In this document: positions 1 to 8,760 of the stretch, piece after piece | How the letters are laid out: each line of letters starts with the position of its first letter | Position numbering within the stretch: the stretch's first letter is position 1 | NCBI GenBank assembly: GCA_040506775.1 | Contig: JBEVWC010000027.1 | Coordinates: 161,127-225,126, forward strand | Source of the DNA: Thiodiazotropha sp040506775 | Lineage (GTDB): Bacteria; Pseudomonadota; Gammaproteobacteria; Chromatiales; Chromatiaceae | DNA length: 64,000 nt | Direction of reading: 5' to 3' | Program-made: the position numbers and the translations under genes | Notes under the pieces: model-generated | What the model was told of the DNA's origin: nothing | Database searches by the model: none | Seen by the model: only the letters and a program-made list of their open reading frames with translations

Positions 1-1714
1 CACCCCGTTGCTTCATCGCCCAGAACGCATCGATCGCATCCACCCGTGGAATGATGGCGAAGTTGTAAATCGGCGGTGGCGAGGCGGTGGCCCATTCCAG
101 GGTACGTCCGTCCCAGGGATCACCGGTGGTATCGGCCAGCGCTTCACGCCGACGAACACTGACGATCAACTGAATGATCAGACAGACAATGCCATAGAAG
201 ATAAGCGCCGCACCCAGGGCCGCAACGATGAGCCAGGGTTGCCAGGCAGCATTACCGTAGTGTTCCATGCGCCTCGGCATACCCATGAGTCCCAGGGCGT
301 AGAGGGGCAGGAAGGCCAGTTGGAACCCGATCAGCCAACTCCAGAAGGCCTGCCTTCCCCAGCGTTCGTCGAGACGAAAACCAAAGGCCTTGGGAAACCA
401 GTACATGTAACCGGCCAGATAACCGAACAGAGCGCCAGGGATGAGCATGTTGTGAAAGTGTGCAACGAGGAACTCGCTGTTGTGCATCATGAAGTCCACC
501 GGCGGCACCGCCAGCAACACACCCGCTGCGCCACCGATCGCGAAGGAGGGAATGAAGCCGAGGGTGAACAGCATGGGTGTGCTGAAACGGATGCGTCCGC
601 GGTAGAGCGTGAGCAACCAGTCGAACAGTTTCACCCCGGTCGGTATGGCAATGAGCATGGTGGCGATACCGAACGCCGCGTTCACGTTGGCGCCGGCGCC
701 CATGGTGAAGAAATGGTGCAACCAGACGGTAAATGAGAGCAGTGCGATGACCATCGTGGCCCACACCAGCGAGTGGTAACCGAACAGGCGTTTGCTGGAA
801 AAGGTGGCAACGATCTCGGAGAAGATGCCAAACGCGGGCAGGATCAGGATGTACACCTCCGGATGTCCCCAGATCCAGAACAGATTGGCATAGTTCATCA
901 TGTTGCCGCCGGCCCCGTTGGTGAAGAAGTGCATGTCGAGATAACGATCGAGGGCCAGCAAACCGGTCGCCACGGTCAGACCGGGAAAAGCCAGTACCAT
1001 GAGAATGCTTACGCAAAACGCAGTCCAGGTGAACAGCGGCATGCGCATCAGGGTCATCCCGGGTGCACGGTTCTTCAGAATCGTGACGAGAAAGTTGATA
1101 CCGGTGAGGGTGCTGCCGACACCACTGATCTGCACCGCCCAGATCCAGTAGTCCACACCTACCGAGGGGCTGTAGCTCAGTTCTGAATAGGGCGGATATC
1201 CGGTCCAGCCCGCCGTGGAGAACTCACCGACCCCCAGGGAGAGCATCACCAGCATGGCGGCGGATGCGGTCAGCCATAGACTCACCGAGTTGAGGAACGG
1301 AAAGGCCACATCCCGGGTGCCGATCTGCTGCGGCACCACGATGTTGATCAGCCCGGTGAGGAAGGGCATCGCCATGAAGAAGATCATGATGGTGCCATGG
1401 GCGCTGAAGATCTGGTCATAGTGATGAGGCGGAAGATATCCCTGCGCCTCGCCCACGGCCAGTGCCTGCTGGACCCGCATCATGGCGGCATCCGCAAAAC
1501 CGCGCAGCAGCATGATCAGGGCCAGTACGATATACATGATGCCAATGCGTTTGTGATCCACACTGGTCAACCATTCGAGCCACAGATAGCCCCAGCGCCG
1601 CTGCCGGGTGATGTAGCCAAGGATTGCGGCGGCGCACAGCAGCATAAAGGCTACCGCGCCCATTACAATCGGGTTGTCATAGGGAATCGCCTGGAGGGTG
1701 AGTTTACCTAACAT
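1..1714 (-). CDS. cyoB: Cytochrome bo3-type quinol oxidase subunit I (3' end outside window)
   Basis: Catalytic heme-copper subunit that oxidises ubiquinol, reduces oxygen to water and pumps protons across the inner membrane. The frame is open from the ATG at 1714 to the window edge, giving about 571 residues; E. coli CyoB has 663, so roughly 90 C-terminal residues are missing. It opens MLGKLTLQAIPYDNP and continues with LTSVDHKRIGIMYI, RGFADAAMMR and HHYDQIFSAHG. The HPEVYILILPAFG stretch holds the copper ligand and the cross-linked tyrosine, and WLHHFFTMGAG supplies the following histidine pair. These stretches match the quinol-oxidase branch closely rather than cytochrome c oxidases. The gene lies 22 bp downstream of cyoA, consistent with a cyoAB operon continuing off the left edge. 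Identification is very secure. Confidence 0.95.
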   Translation of the reverse strand, partial: MLGKLTLQAIPYDNPIVMGAVAFMLLCAAAILGYITRQRRWGYLWLEWLTSVDHKRIGIMYIVLALIMLLRGFADAAMMRVQQALAVGEAQGYLPPHHYDQIFSAHGTIMIFFMAMPFLTGLINIVVPQQIGTRDVAFPFLNSVSLWLTASAAMLVMLSLGVGEFSTAGWTGYPPYSELSYSPSVGVDYWIWAVQISGVGSTLTGINFLVTILKNRAPGMTLMRMPLFTWTAFCVSILMVLAFPGLTVATGLLALDRYLDMHFFTNGAGGNMMNYANLFWIWGHPEVYILILPAFGIFSEIVATFSSKRLFGYHSLVWATMVIALLSFTVWLHHFFTMGAGANVNAAFGIATMLIAIPTGVKLFDWLLTLYRGRIRFSTPMLFTLGFIPSFAIGGAAGVLLAVPPVDFMMHNSEFLVAHFHNMLIPGALFGYLAGYMYWFPKAFGFRLDERWGRQAFWSWLIGFQLAFLPLYALGLMGMPRRMEHYGNAAWQPWLIVAALGAALIFYGIVCLIIQLIVSVRRREALADTTGDPWDGRTLEWATASPPPIYNFAIIPRVDAIDAFWAMKQRG

Positions 1715-1736
1715 TGCTTGATATCCTCGGATTGTT

Positions 1737-2609
1737 TCATGTGGCCGGCGGCTTGTTCATGTATTGGTTCATGATGCGATCGAACAGCCCCTGATCCACG
1801 TGGGCAAATGTCTGCACCGGCTCACGCACACTGGGTTTTTGCAGACGTTCATAGCGAGACCAGTCGAGACGTTCAGTGTGTGCTCCGACCTGTTGCACCC
1901 AGTGCTGAAAATCCTCCGGTGCTTTGGCGATCACCTTGAAATTCTGATAGGGAAAGCCCCTGCCGCTGTATTGCGTGTTCTCACCGAAGTAGGTGCCGGC
2001 ATGATCGGCGCGCAGATGCAACTCGGTGCGCATCCCCGCCATGGCGTAGATCTGTCCTCCCAGTTGTGGGATGAAGAAGGCATTCATCACCGTGTCCGAA
2101 GTGATATCGAAACTCACCGGTCGGCCCACAGGTATCACCAGCTTGTTGACGCTGGCCAGGCCCTGCTCCGGATAGATGAAAAGCCATTTCCAATCCAGGG
2201 CTACGACCTGGACCTTGAGGGGTGGCTGAGTCGATTCGAGGGGAGCATAGGGATTCAGCCGGTGGGTGTAGGTCCAGGTCAGGACCGCAAGCACGGCGAC
2301 GATCAGTGCCGGCACCACCCACACCCACACATCCACGCGTACAGAGGACCACTCGGGCATGTATCGGGCTTTGTGGTTACCGGCCCGGTAGTGCCAGGCA
2401 AACCAGAGCGTCATGGCCAATACCGGTATGACCACGATCAGCATCAGCCCGAGTGTGATCAACAGCAGGTGATCCTCACGCTGGGCAATGACACCCTGAG
2501 GGTCAAGCTCGAGCCAATTGCCTGCCTGAACAGGACTGGCCAGAGAAAGCAGTACAAAGACCCCGCTAAACGTACCGGGTATTTTTCGCCTTGTGATGAA
2601 TCTGGGCAT
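1737..2609 (-). CDS. cyoA: Cytochrome bo3-type quinol oxidase subunit II
   Basis: Subunit II of the quinol oxidase, an inner-membrane protein with two N-terminal membrane spans and a periplasmic cupredoxin domain. An export signal (residues about 10-30) is followed by spans near LLLITLGLMLIVVIPVLAM and VWVWVVPALIVAVLAVL. Then comes the family block LDWKWLFIYPEQGLASVN. The CuA cysteine ligands of cytochrome c oxidases are absent, as expected for a quinol oxidase. E. coli CyoA is a lipoprotein, but no lipobox cysteine is visible here (the signal ends ASPVQAGNW). The ATG at 2609 has AAGG seven bases upstream; a GTG two codons earlier is possible. A 13-bp palindrome lies about 110 bp upstream. 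Confidence 0.95.
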   Translation of the reverse strand: MPRFITRRKIPGTFSGVFVLLSLASPVQAGNWLELDPQGVIAQREDHLLLITLGLMLIVVIPVLAMTLWFAWHYRAGNHKARYMPEWSSVRVDVWVWVVPALIVAVLAVLTWTYTHRLNPYAPLESTQPPLKVQVVALDWKWLFIYPEQGLASVNKLVIPVGRPVSFDITSDTVMNAFFIPQLGGQIYAMAGMRTELHLRADHAGTYFGENTQYSGRGFPYQNFKVIAKAPEDFQHWVQQVGAHTERLDWSRYERLQKPSVREPVQTFAHVDQGLFDRIMNQYMNKPPAT

Positions 2610-2716
2610 CCGCACACCTTGACTGTTCGCAGCTATTGAATGACTGAGAGTTCAAGATGCATGCCAGGCAGGCAAAGGGCCAAGAAAGCGCCCATTGATC
2701 AGGGGTATCGAAGGGT

Positions 2717-2729
2717 TGTCAGGCTGACA
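2717..2729. promoter_or_regulatory. Perfect palindrome TGTCAGGCTGACA upstream of cyoA
   Basis: A 13-bp inverted repeat, identical to the one at 29977-29989, sits about 110 bp upstream of the cyoA start. GTCAG half-sites also occur upstream of the metal-efflux operon. It could be an operator for a shared regulator, but no binding protein can be named from sequence. Confidence 0.4.
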
Positions 2730-3131
2730 GCTGGTTCACAGCAACCAGCTTGCGGGGAAATGGACCCATTGGGTTTTGGGGAATATCAACCAGCCAGGTG
2801 AGATCGGCGTTCATCGGCACTTCAAGCCAACAGCACCGGACCGGGTCAACAAAAGAAGGCTGGCAGCCCGGATTGTCAAAGCAGCGCTATCAAGGGATAG
2901 CGACCAGTCAGGGGGTGATTTGATTCCAACCTCACAGGCTGTTTGACAGGAATAAAGTCAGTCTCATATCCGAAATCTAGTTCATTGATTGACTGCTTAA
3001 ACTATCTCGTCGATAGTTCATCATGGATTTGTTGAGGCACATCAACTGCAGCACCCTCTGTAGCCGGTTTCGGCCAGAAGCAGAAGATGGAACAGTATAT
3101 GGCGTGCGAAATATGGCGCCATAAAGCAGAC
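2730..3131. other. Intergenic region without a supported gene
   Basis: Between the cyoA upstream region and the RAYT remnant I see no coding sequence, RNA gene or clear repeat. Part of it, just below 3132, may be debris of the lost 3' half of the transposase gene, but the translation no longer resembles the intact copy. Confidence 0.4.
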
Positions 3132-3326
3132 CTAAGTTTTGCAGCGGATAGACCGCAAGGCACCCAAAGCATGCACAGCGGGCGAGTTGTTCTCGGCCGC
3201 TTCCCGCAGACATCTATAGAGAAATCGAAAATCTTCGTGGCGAGCAAGAATCGGATCACGGTTATGTCCGCGCACCACCACATGCTGTGGCTGATCCGGC
3301 AGGAATAGCCTGGGCTTTCTTGGCAT
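3132..3326 (-). pseudogene. Truncated REP-associated tyrosine transposase (RAYT) remnant
   Basis: The first 50 or so residues closely match the longer RAYT at 32122-32874 (MPRKPR, QPQHVVV, GHNRDPILARHEDFRF, REAAE). The match breaks at about residue 50 and the frame stops soon after, before the HxH and tyrosine catalytic motifs. The same AAGGAGG ribosome-binding sequence precedes the ATG at 3326. A REP element begins 30 bp upstream of the start, the same arrangement as at the other copy. This is a non-functional relic of a second RAYT locus. Confidence 0.85.
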
Positions 3327-3355
3327 GACAACCTCCTTGGTGTCCATTGATCTCC

Positions 3356-3453
3356 GGGGTCGGAGTCGAATCAAGAACGGTGTGTTTGCCCACAACACGC
3401 TCTTGTCTGTTTTCGAGGTGATGCACGATGCGGGCACTCTCGACTCCGACCCC
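3356..3453. repeat. REP-like inverted-repeat element, type A copy 1
   Basis: A 98-bp element bounded by perfect 14-bp inverted repeats (GGGGTCGGAGTCGA and its complement). Its interior is nearly identical to the next copy and close to the copy at 32905-33002. It lies immediately upstream of the RAYT remnant. Confidence 0.9.
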
Positions 3454-3470
3454 TTAGGGCGGGGATCTCC

Positions 3471-3568
3471 GGGGTCGGAGTCGAATCAAGAACGGTGTGT
3501 TTGCCCACAATACGCTCTTGTCTGTTTTCGAGGTGATGCACGATGCGGGCACTCTCGACTCCGACCCC
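3471..3568. repeat. REP-like inverted-repeat element, type A copy 2
   Basis: A tandem second copy of the preceding 98-bp element, differing at about one position. The two copies are separated by 17 bp (TTAGGGCGGGGATCTCC). The element ends eight bases before the stop codon of the hydrolase gene, so it may act as a 3' boundary or terminator-like structure for that gene. Confidence 0.9.
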
Positions 3569-3576
3569 TTAGGGCG

Positions 3577-4491
3577 CTACATCTTTGACTGAAAAAAAGG
3601 TGCAAGTACGCTCACGGCCTCGCTGATCTCCGCTTCGCCATCATAAAGACTCATATGATTCGCACCGGAGACGATGTGCATGCTCTTGTCGGTGGTCGCG
3701 GCCCTTTCCATCAGATCGTCACTCATCCATTTACTGCCCGCCTCGCTGCCAACGATTGTTTGAAGCGGTTGTGTCAAGAATGCTTCAGCCTTGTGGAAAG
3801 CGTCGTACGTGATAATTTGGTTCAAGCTCCGCGCCGTTGCAAAACCCGGTGCCGTGCAATACTTAGCGCGATTTGTATGGTAGTACTCCCATGCTTGGCG
3901 CAACTCTTCATTCGGTGCGTCAGCCTCATTTAGAGGGGCCATGGGAATCGTCACAATCTCTGCACCGCTGGCGTCTAACGTTCGCGCGTCCGATCCTGCT
4001 TGCAGATATGGAATGGCATCACTGTCTTTGACGTTATTGTCCCAGCCATTACGGAACATCTGACCGATGTTCACCAAGCTTACGGTACCTACGGCCTTGA
4101 TACGACGGTCGTTGACCGCCGCGTTGGCGGTATACCCGGCTCCCGCACAGATGCCCATCGCACCAATTCGCGCCTTGTCCACGTAAGGCAGGGTTGTCAG
4201 GTAGTCGATGACTGCACTTACGTCTTCGGTACGGATATGAGGGTTCTCCAACTGGCGGGGTTCGCCCGTACTCTCGCCCTGATAAGACGCATCGTAGGCA
4301 ATAGTGACGAAACCTTCTTTCGCGAGCTTTGCCGCGTAGGTGCCCGCCGTCTGTTCCTTTACACCACCGCCGGGGTGAGAAACGACGATGGCTGGATACT
4401 GCTGGCTTTCATCGAATCCCTCTGGAAAGTAGATAACCGCAGCCATTGTGATGGTGTAATTGTTCGAATTGGGGAAATTAACCTTGTTCAT
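3577..4491 (-). CDS. Alpha/beta hydrolase, dienelactone-hydrolase/YcjY-like
   Basis: A cytosolic alpha/beta-hydrolase-fold protein of 304 residues with no signal peptide. The oxyanion region reads VVSHPGGG (about 37-43). The nucleophile elbow is GICAGAG with cysteine near residue 115 in place of serine, as in dienelactone hydrolases and YcjY-type proteins. A late histidine in SGANHMSLYD probably completes the triad. Substrate is unknown. It is transcribed divergently from a LysR-type regulator 123 bp away, a layout typical of a regulator controlling its neighbour. The pair looks less GC-rich than the adjacent czc region and sits beside REP and RAYT remnants, hinting at acquisition. Confidence 0.85.
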   Translation of the reverse strand: MNKVNFPNSNNYTITMAAVIYFPEGFDESQQYPAIVVSHPGGGVKEQTAGTYAAKLAKEGFVTIAYDASYQGESTGEPRQLENPHIRTEDVSAVIDYLTTLPYVDKARIGAMGICAGAGYTANAAVNDRRIKAVGTVSLVNIGQMFRNGWDNNVKDSDAIPYLQAGSDARTLDASGAEIVTIPMAPLNEADAPNEELRQAWEYYHTNRAKYCTAPGFATARSLNQIITYDAFHKAEAFLTQPLQTIVGSEAGSKWMSDDLMERAATTDKSMHIVSGANHMSLYDGEAEISEAVSVLAPFFQSKM

Positions 4492-4614
4492 GTGTGATCT
4501 CCTGAAACTTGTCCGGTTAGAAGGTGTTGTTCAAATCGCGTGAAAAAAGCATAGGCACGCTCCGATTAATCTACAATGCGTTTAAAATGATTGTATTTAT
4601 TATTGAGGTGATTA

Positions 4615-5505
4615 ATGAAAAGGGACGAGATTGCCGACTTGGCCGCCTTCGTAGCCGTTGCAGAGGAAAAGAGTTTCACGCGAGCCGCAGTAAGACTTGC
4701 CATGTCTCAGTCTGCGCTGAGTCAGATTATCCGCCGGCTAGAAGAGGATGTGGGCCTGCGACTGTTGTCCCGTACGACACGTAGCGTTGCGCCGACCGAG
4801 GTCGGCAAGCAGCTGCTTGATTCGCTTGCTCCACTCTTCAAGGACATCGATGCAAGTATCGCAGGGCTCGCGGAGTATCGCGACAAGCCCGTTGGCACAT
4901 TCCGCATCACCACCGTTGAGCATGCTGCAAAAGTCTACATACTGCCTAAATTGACAAGATTGCTTTCAGAATATCCGGACATAAAGGTCGAGATCGTCAC
5001 TGAGTACGGCTTGGCTGACGTCGTTTCAGATCAATATGATGCAGGTGTCCGCCTTGGAGAAGAAGTCCACAAGGACATGATCGCCGTCCCGATCTCTCCT
5101 GAGATCCCAATGGCTGTGGTTGGCTCACCGGAGTATTTTTCCCGATATCCGGAGCCAAATAATCCAAAGCAACTGGTTGACCATCTCTGTGTAATTCTAT
5201 CGCTGCCTTCTCGCGGCGCCATCAACGAATGGCGTTTCACGAGACACGGGGAAAACAGCCACGTCCGCGTCAACGGGCCGCTCACGTTCAACACTATCGA
5301 CCTAATACAAGACGCAGCAGTCAGTGGCATGGGTTTGGCCTATCTGCCACTGGATCAGGTTCAGAAGGATTTGGATGCTTGCCGTCTTTCCTCTGTCCTC
5401 GACACTTGGATGCTGCCATTACCACCATACTACCTCTACTATCCCAATCGGAGACACTCTTCCCCGGCGTTCAGGTTAATCGTAGATGCTTTGAAGTATT
5501 TCTAA
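4615..5505 (+). CDS. LysR-family transcriptional regulator
   Basis: A 296-residue LTTR. The N-terminal winged helix-turn-helix shows the classic pattern LAAFVAVAEEKSFTRAAVRL, then SQSALSQIIRRLEE, then GLRLLSRTTRSV. The C-terminal part is the substrate-binding-like effector domain (about 90-295). GAGGTG five bases before the ATG supports the start. It is divergent from the hydrolase gene at 3577-4491, the probable target; the 123-bp spacer would hold the operator. The effector is unknown. Confidence 0.92.
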   Translation: MKRDEIADLAAFVAVAEEKSFTRAAVRLAMSQSALSQIIRRLEEDVGLRLLSRTTRSVAPTEVGKQLLDSLAPLFKDIDASIAGLAEYRDKPVGTFRITTVEHAAKVYILPKLTRLLSEYPDIKVEIVTEYGLADVVSDQYDAGVRLGEEVHKDMIAVPISPEIPMAVVGSPEYFSRYPEPNNPKQLVDHLCVILSLPSRGAINEWRFTRHGENSHVRVNGPLTFNTIDLIQDAAVSGMGLAYLPLDQVQKDLDACRLSSVLDTWMLPLPPYYLYYPNRRHSSPAFRLIVDALKYF

Positions 5506-5872
5506 CCATAGCGTCAATCGGGGACAGACCACGGTTACTATGTCAGCAATTGACCTAACTGCTGTCTTTTTTGAAAAACAGCGCTATTGTCTCCTTCGGT
5601 CGCGTTTCGGACATACTAGTAGCAACGACGGGTGACGCTTTACGTCTAAAGCACCCATTTTGATGGTACGGCGCGCGGAATCCGCCGACCTTTTCTCTAA
5701 CAATGTCATACTCATCCACTGCCGTGACGGACTTCTCTCCGCCGAACGCGTATTTGTGACGGGCTTTACCCACACACAACAAGGCAGCATCCAGGCCGAA
5801 TAACAGATCCGTCGTTCGACCTGGCGCAAAGCAGGCGGTGTCCGATAAACCTCCTGCTGGTTTTTATTCTGT
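5506..5872. other. Intergenic region, no supported gene
   Basis: Two overlapping minus-strand open frames of 75 and 81 codons exist here. Neither has a recognisable motif, a convincing ribosome-binding site or typical codon use. I see nothing else definable. Confidence 0.4.
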
Positions 5873-6256
5873 CTAACGATAGGAAATGCGCACTACATCC
5901 ACATCATGCGGCAGCGAATCAACCTGGACCTGGAAGCTGGCCCGTTGCGAGTGTTTGGCCGGCCCCATCCGTTGCGGTTTTGCCTGCTCCACAGCGACCA
6001 CTTCACCGTCTTTGTCGAGCATTTCCACATACACCGTTCCGTAAAACCGGCGGCTCGGATTGGAGGCTGATTTCATCAGTCTGCCGGAGATGGAGACCCC
6101 GGAATCGAGCTCGTGAATCTCGACCGCATAGGGCACAGCCCATACGTTTTTCTCTGTCACGACTTTGAGTTCCTCTGCCTGGGCATTGGCCCACTGCGGC
6201 CAGATCACGCAGATCATCAGAGTGATCAGTCCCATGCGTCGAAGCGAATATCTCAT
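5873..6256 (-). CDS. Small exported protein of unknown function, divergent from efflux operon
   Basis: The 127-residue product starts at the ATG at 6256, which has CAGGAG eight bases upstream; a longer in-frame extension has no such support. An N-terminal signal peptide (LITLMICVIWPQWANAQA) predicts export to the periplasm. The mature part looks like a small beta-rich domain with no cysteine cluster or metal-binding motif. Its start lies about 180 bp from that of the metal-efflux operon, so the two may share regulation. I do not recognise the family. Confidence 0.7.
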   Translation of the reverse strand: MRYSLRRMGLITLMICVIWPQWANAQAEELKVVTEKNVWAVPYAVEIHELDSGVSISGRLMKSASNPSRRFYGTVYVEMLDKDGEVVAVEQAKPQRMGPAKHSQRASFQVQVDSLPHDVDVVRISYR

Positions 6257-6342
6257 GTGTTGACTCCTGAACCTTTCGAATAACGTCACTTGCAAGTGTT
6301 CAAGTGCGGTTGATGTCTGCGTTACATCCTGCCAGCACCAAC

Positions 6343-6381
6343 CTGACAATTCGCTGAACGACCCCGTCAGGTATCTGTCAG
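6343..6381 (+). promoter_or_regulatory. Candidate response-regulator site (GTCAG repeats) before the efflux operon
   Basis: GTCAG occurs at 6366-6370 and 6377-6381, exactly 11 bp apart, which is the direct-repeat spacing used by many OmpR-family regulators. An inverted copy (CTGAC) lies at 6343-6347. The site is 56-94 bp upstream of the chosen czcC start and between two divergent genes. The OmpR-family regulator encoded at the end of this operon is the natural candidate binder; this is inference. Confidence 0.4.
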
Positions 6382-6436
6382 TCCGCGGGTGATTCAATGT
6401 CATCAACATCAGCAATCACCCGGACAATCACGACCG

Positions 6437-7678
6437 ATGGCGTACCACAATCCTCACCTCCCGACATCCCTTTCCCAGCGGGCGAGGCAATTTACATTGG
6501 CAACCCTGCTGCTGGTAAGCACGGCTACCTCGGCCCAGAACGGGCTGACGGACGCGGTCAAAGCAGCCATATCGCTGGATCCGCTCGCTCAGCAGATGGA
6601 AAGCCGGAAATCCCTTGCCAGTGCCCGTGAAACCCGTGCCAGTCAATGGCTGGCGGGGGATCCGGCCTTCAATCTGAAGTACCAGACCGACGCGATCGGC
6701 AGCGATCTTGGTTACCAGGAATGGGAAGGCGGCGTGGAACTGCCGCTCTGGTGGCCAGGTCAGCGCGACGCCCTCGCCCGGGAAGGCGAGCAGACCCGAA
6801 TTGCGGCCGAAGCCTTTGCCCAGTCGCGAGAACTCGACATCGCCGGTGAAGTGCGTGAGCGCCTCTGGGAGCTGGCCCTGGCTCGCAGCGCCCGCCAGGA
6901 GGCACGGCTTGCCTACGACAGCGCCAGGGAGCTGGAGCACGATATCAACCGCCGTATCGAAGGCGGAGAACTGCCACGCAGTGACCTGCTGCTGGCGCAG
7001 AAGGAGGTCGTCGCCCGGGAGGATGCGCTGCAACAGGCTGATAACCGGGTGCAACAGGCCGAACGGCGTTTCAGCCGTTTCACGGGAATGGCCGTGCCGC
7101 CCCCGGCGACCGCCGAACCACTGGCGCAACCAGGTGAATTGTCGGATCAGCACCCGAAGCTGCAACTGGCAGCGGCCGAGGTGGCGATGGCTCGTGCCCG
7201 TCGCGACCAGGTGCAGGCAGAGCGGTTCAGCGGTACCAGCCTGTGGCTGGGGGGCAAGACAACCCGCGCCGCAAGCGGTGATGACTACGACTCCGCAGTC
7301 GGTCTTGAGGTCACTCTGCCATTCGGAAGTCGCTCGCAGTCGGCCCCCGCGCAGGCGGAAGCGGAAACCGCCCTGACCCAGGCCCTGGCCGATCAGGACC
7401 GTACCCGACGCGAGCTTCAGGAATCCATCGACGTCGCAACCCTGGCCTATCAAGGGTCCCTGGACGCGCTGCGGCGATCCCAGCGCAAGCAGAGTCTCGC
7501 CGATGAGAGCCTCGGCATGAGCCGGCGCGCCTTCGAGCTGGGCGAGACCGATCTGGTGCGCCTGCTGCAGGCCCGCAGCGACGCCATGACCGCACATCAA
7601 GAACTTGAAGCCAGACGCCTCGAAGTGGGTCGGGCAACGGCACGCCTCAATCAAATCCTAGGAGTCATCCCGCAATGA
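6437..7678 (+). CDS. czcC: Outer-membrane efflux channel, TolC/CzcC family
   Basis: Outer-membrane factor of a tripartite heavy-metal RND pump. The product (about 413 residues) has a signal peptide (FTLATLLLVSTATSAQ) and then two long helical repeats typical of the OEP family. The second repeat includes AFELGETDLVRLLQARSDA. The ATG at 6437 is preferred because it places a normal signal sequence at the N-terminus; a GTG at 6389 is the alternative. The stop overlaps the next gene's start (ATGA at 7675-7678), so channel and adaptor are translationally coupled. The symbol is given by family and context; the transported metal cannot be read from sequence. Confidence 0.88.
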   Translation: MAYHNPHLPTSLSQRARQFTLATLLLVSTATSAQNGLTDAVKAAISLDPLAQQMESRKSLASARETRASQWLAGDPAFNLKYQTDAIGSDLGYQEWEGGVELPLWWPGQRDALAREGEQTRIAAEAFAQSRELDIAGEVRERLWELALARSARQEARLAYDSARELEHDINRRIEGGELPRSDLLLAQKEVVAREDALQQADNRVQQAERRFSRFTGMAVPPPATAEPLAQPGELSDQHPKLQLAAAEVAMARARRDQVQAERFSGTSLWLGGKTTRAASGDDYDSAVGLEVTLPFGSRSQSAPAQAEAETALTQALADQDRTRRELQESIDVATLAYQGSLDALRRSQRKQSLADESLGMSRRAFELGETDLVRLLQARSDAMTAHQELEARRLEVGRATARLNQILGVIPQ

Positions 7679-8760
7679 AAAAACATATCGCATCGCTGTT
7701 ACTGGCGGTCGCTTTGCCGGCATTCGGCGAGTCGGGCGCTTCGTTGACCTTTACCCCTGAACAGGTCGCCGCCTTCGGTATCCAGACCGGAGCGGTTGAA
7801 TCCGTGTCCCAGGCATCGAGCAAGAACTACCCGGCCAAGGTCACTGTGCCCAACAGCCGCTTGCGGGTGGTCGGCGCACCCCTGGAGGGGGTCATCGAGG
7901 CACTGCTGGTGGCCGAAGGCGAGCAAGTGGTCGCAGGTCAGCCCCTGGCGCAGATCCGCAGTACCCAGCTGCTGGAGCGGCAGGCGGGATTTCTCGAAAC
8001 CCTGACCCGGCGACAGCTCAGTGCGGCAAACCTCAAACGGGATCGCAAGCTACGTGCCGACGGCATCATCGCCGAGCGCCGTTTATTGGAGTCGGAAGCC
8101 CAGCACAAGGAGTTGCTGAATGCCGAGGCGCGGGACCGTCAGGCCCTGCATCTGGCCGGCATGTCGGACGAGGCGATCGCGGAGTTGGAACGGACTCAGG
8201 AGTTACACGCGGTGCTTCAGGTCGAGGCCCCTCTCGACGGTGTGGTTCTGGAACAGATGGCGACGGCAGGTCAGCGCCTGGCCAGCGCCGATCCGCTCTA
8301 TCGGGTGGGCGATCTGACCACCCTCTGGGTCGAGGTGCATGTACCGCTTGAGAACCTGGGTGAGATCGCGCCCGGGGGCCAGGTGGACCTGCCCCAGCAG
8401 GGTATTCGGGGTGAGATCATCACCGTCGGACGCATGGTGCATGGCACCGACCAGGGAGTGCTGGTACGCGCGGCGGTCACCGAAGGCGCCGGGCAACTGC
8501 GTCCCGGTCAATTCACCGAGGCGCGGCTGCAACATACTACCGGCGTATCCGCCTTGCGGGTTCCTGCCAGCGCCATCGTGCGCAGCACGGACAAGGCCTA
8601 TCTGTTCGTCCAGCAGCCGGACGGTTTCCACGCGGTGTCGACGGAACTGCTTAATCGCGAAGGCGACTCGGTCGTGATCAAGGCTTCGCTGCCGGCTGAT
8701 GCCCAGGTAGTGGTGCGCGGCACCGCAGCCCTGAAGGCGGCCTGGGGAGGCGCAGAATAA
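7675..8760 (+). CDS. czcB: RND efflux periplasmic adaptor, CzcB/CusB family
   Basis: Membrane-fusion protein of 361 residues linking the RND pump to the outer-membrane channel in the periplasm. It has a short N-terminal signal (LLLAVALPAFGESG), a split biotinyl-lipoyl domain (around VVGAPLEGVIEALLVAEGE and VEAPLDGVVLEQMATAG), a central helical hairpin and a C-terminal beta domain with LRPGQFTEARL. It lacks the methionine-rich N-terminus and the extra C-terminal domains seen in some Cu/Ag adaptors. It overlaps czcC by four bases and its stop overlaps the czcA start (TAATG). Confidence 0.9.
   Translation: MKKHIASLLLAVALPAFGESGASLTFTPEQVAAFGIQTGAVESVSQASSKNYPAKVTVPNSRLRVVGAPLEGVIEALLVAEGEQVVAGQPLAQIRSTQLLERQAGFLETLTRRQLSAANLKRDRKLRADGIIAERRLLESEAQHKELLNAEARDRQALHLAGMSDEAIAELERTQELHAVLQVEAPLDGVVLEQMATAGQRLASADPLYRVGDLTTLWVEVHVPLENLGEIAPGGQVDLPQQGIRGEIITVGRMVHGTDQGVLVRAAVTEGAGQLRPGQFTEARLQHTTGVSALRVPASAIVRSTDKAYLFVQQPDGFHAVSTELLNREGDSVVIKASLPADAQVVVRGTAALKAAWGGAE

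Noticed and set aside
252..1016. 254-codon minus-strand frame within cyoB
   Set aside because: It is a shifted frame of the same strand; the true CyoB frame runs through it without stops and shows all heme-copper motifs.
5555..5829. Two short minus-strand frames of 75 and 81 codons
   Set aside because: No motif, no ribosome-binding site, and they overlap each other in different frames.
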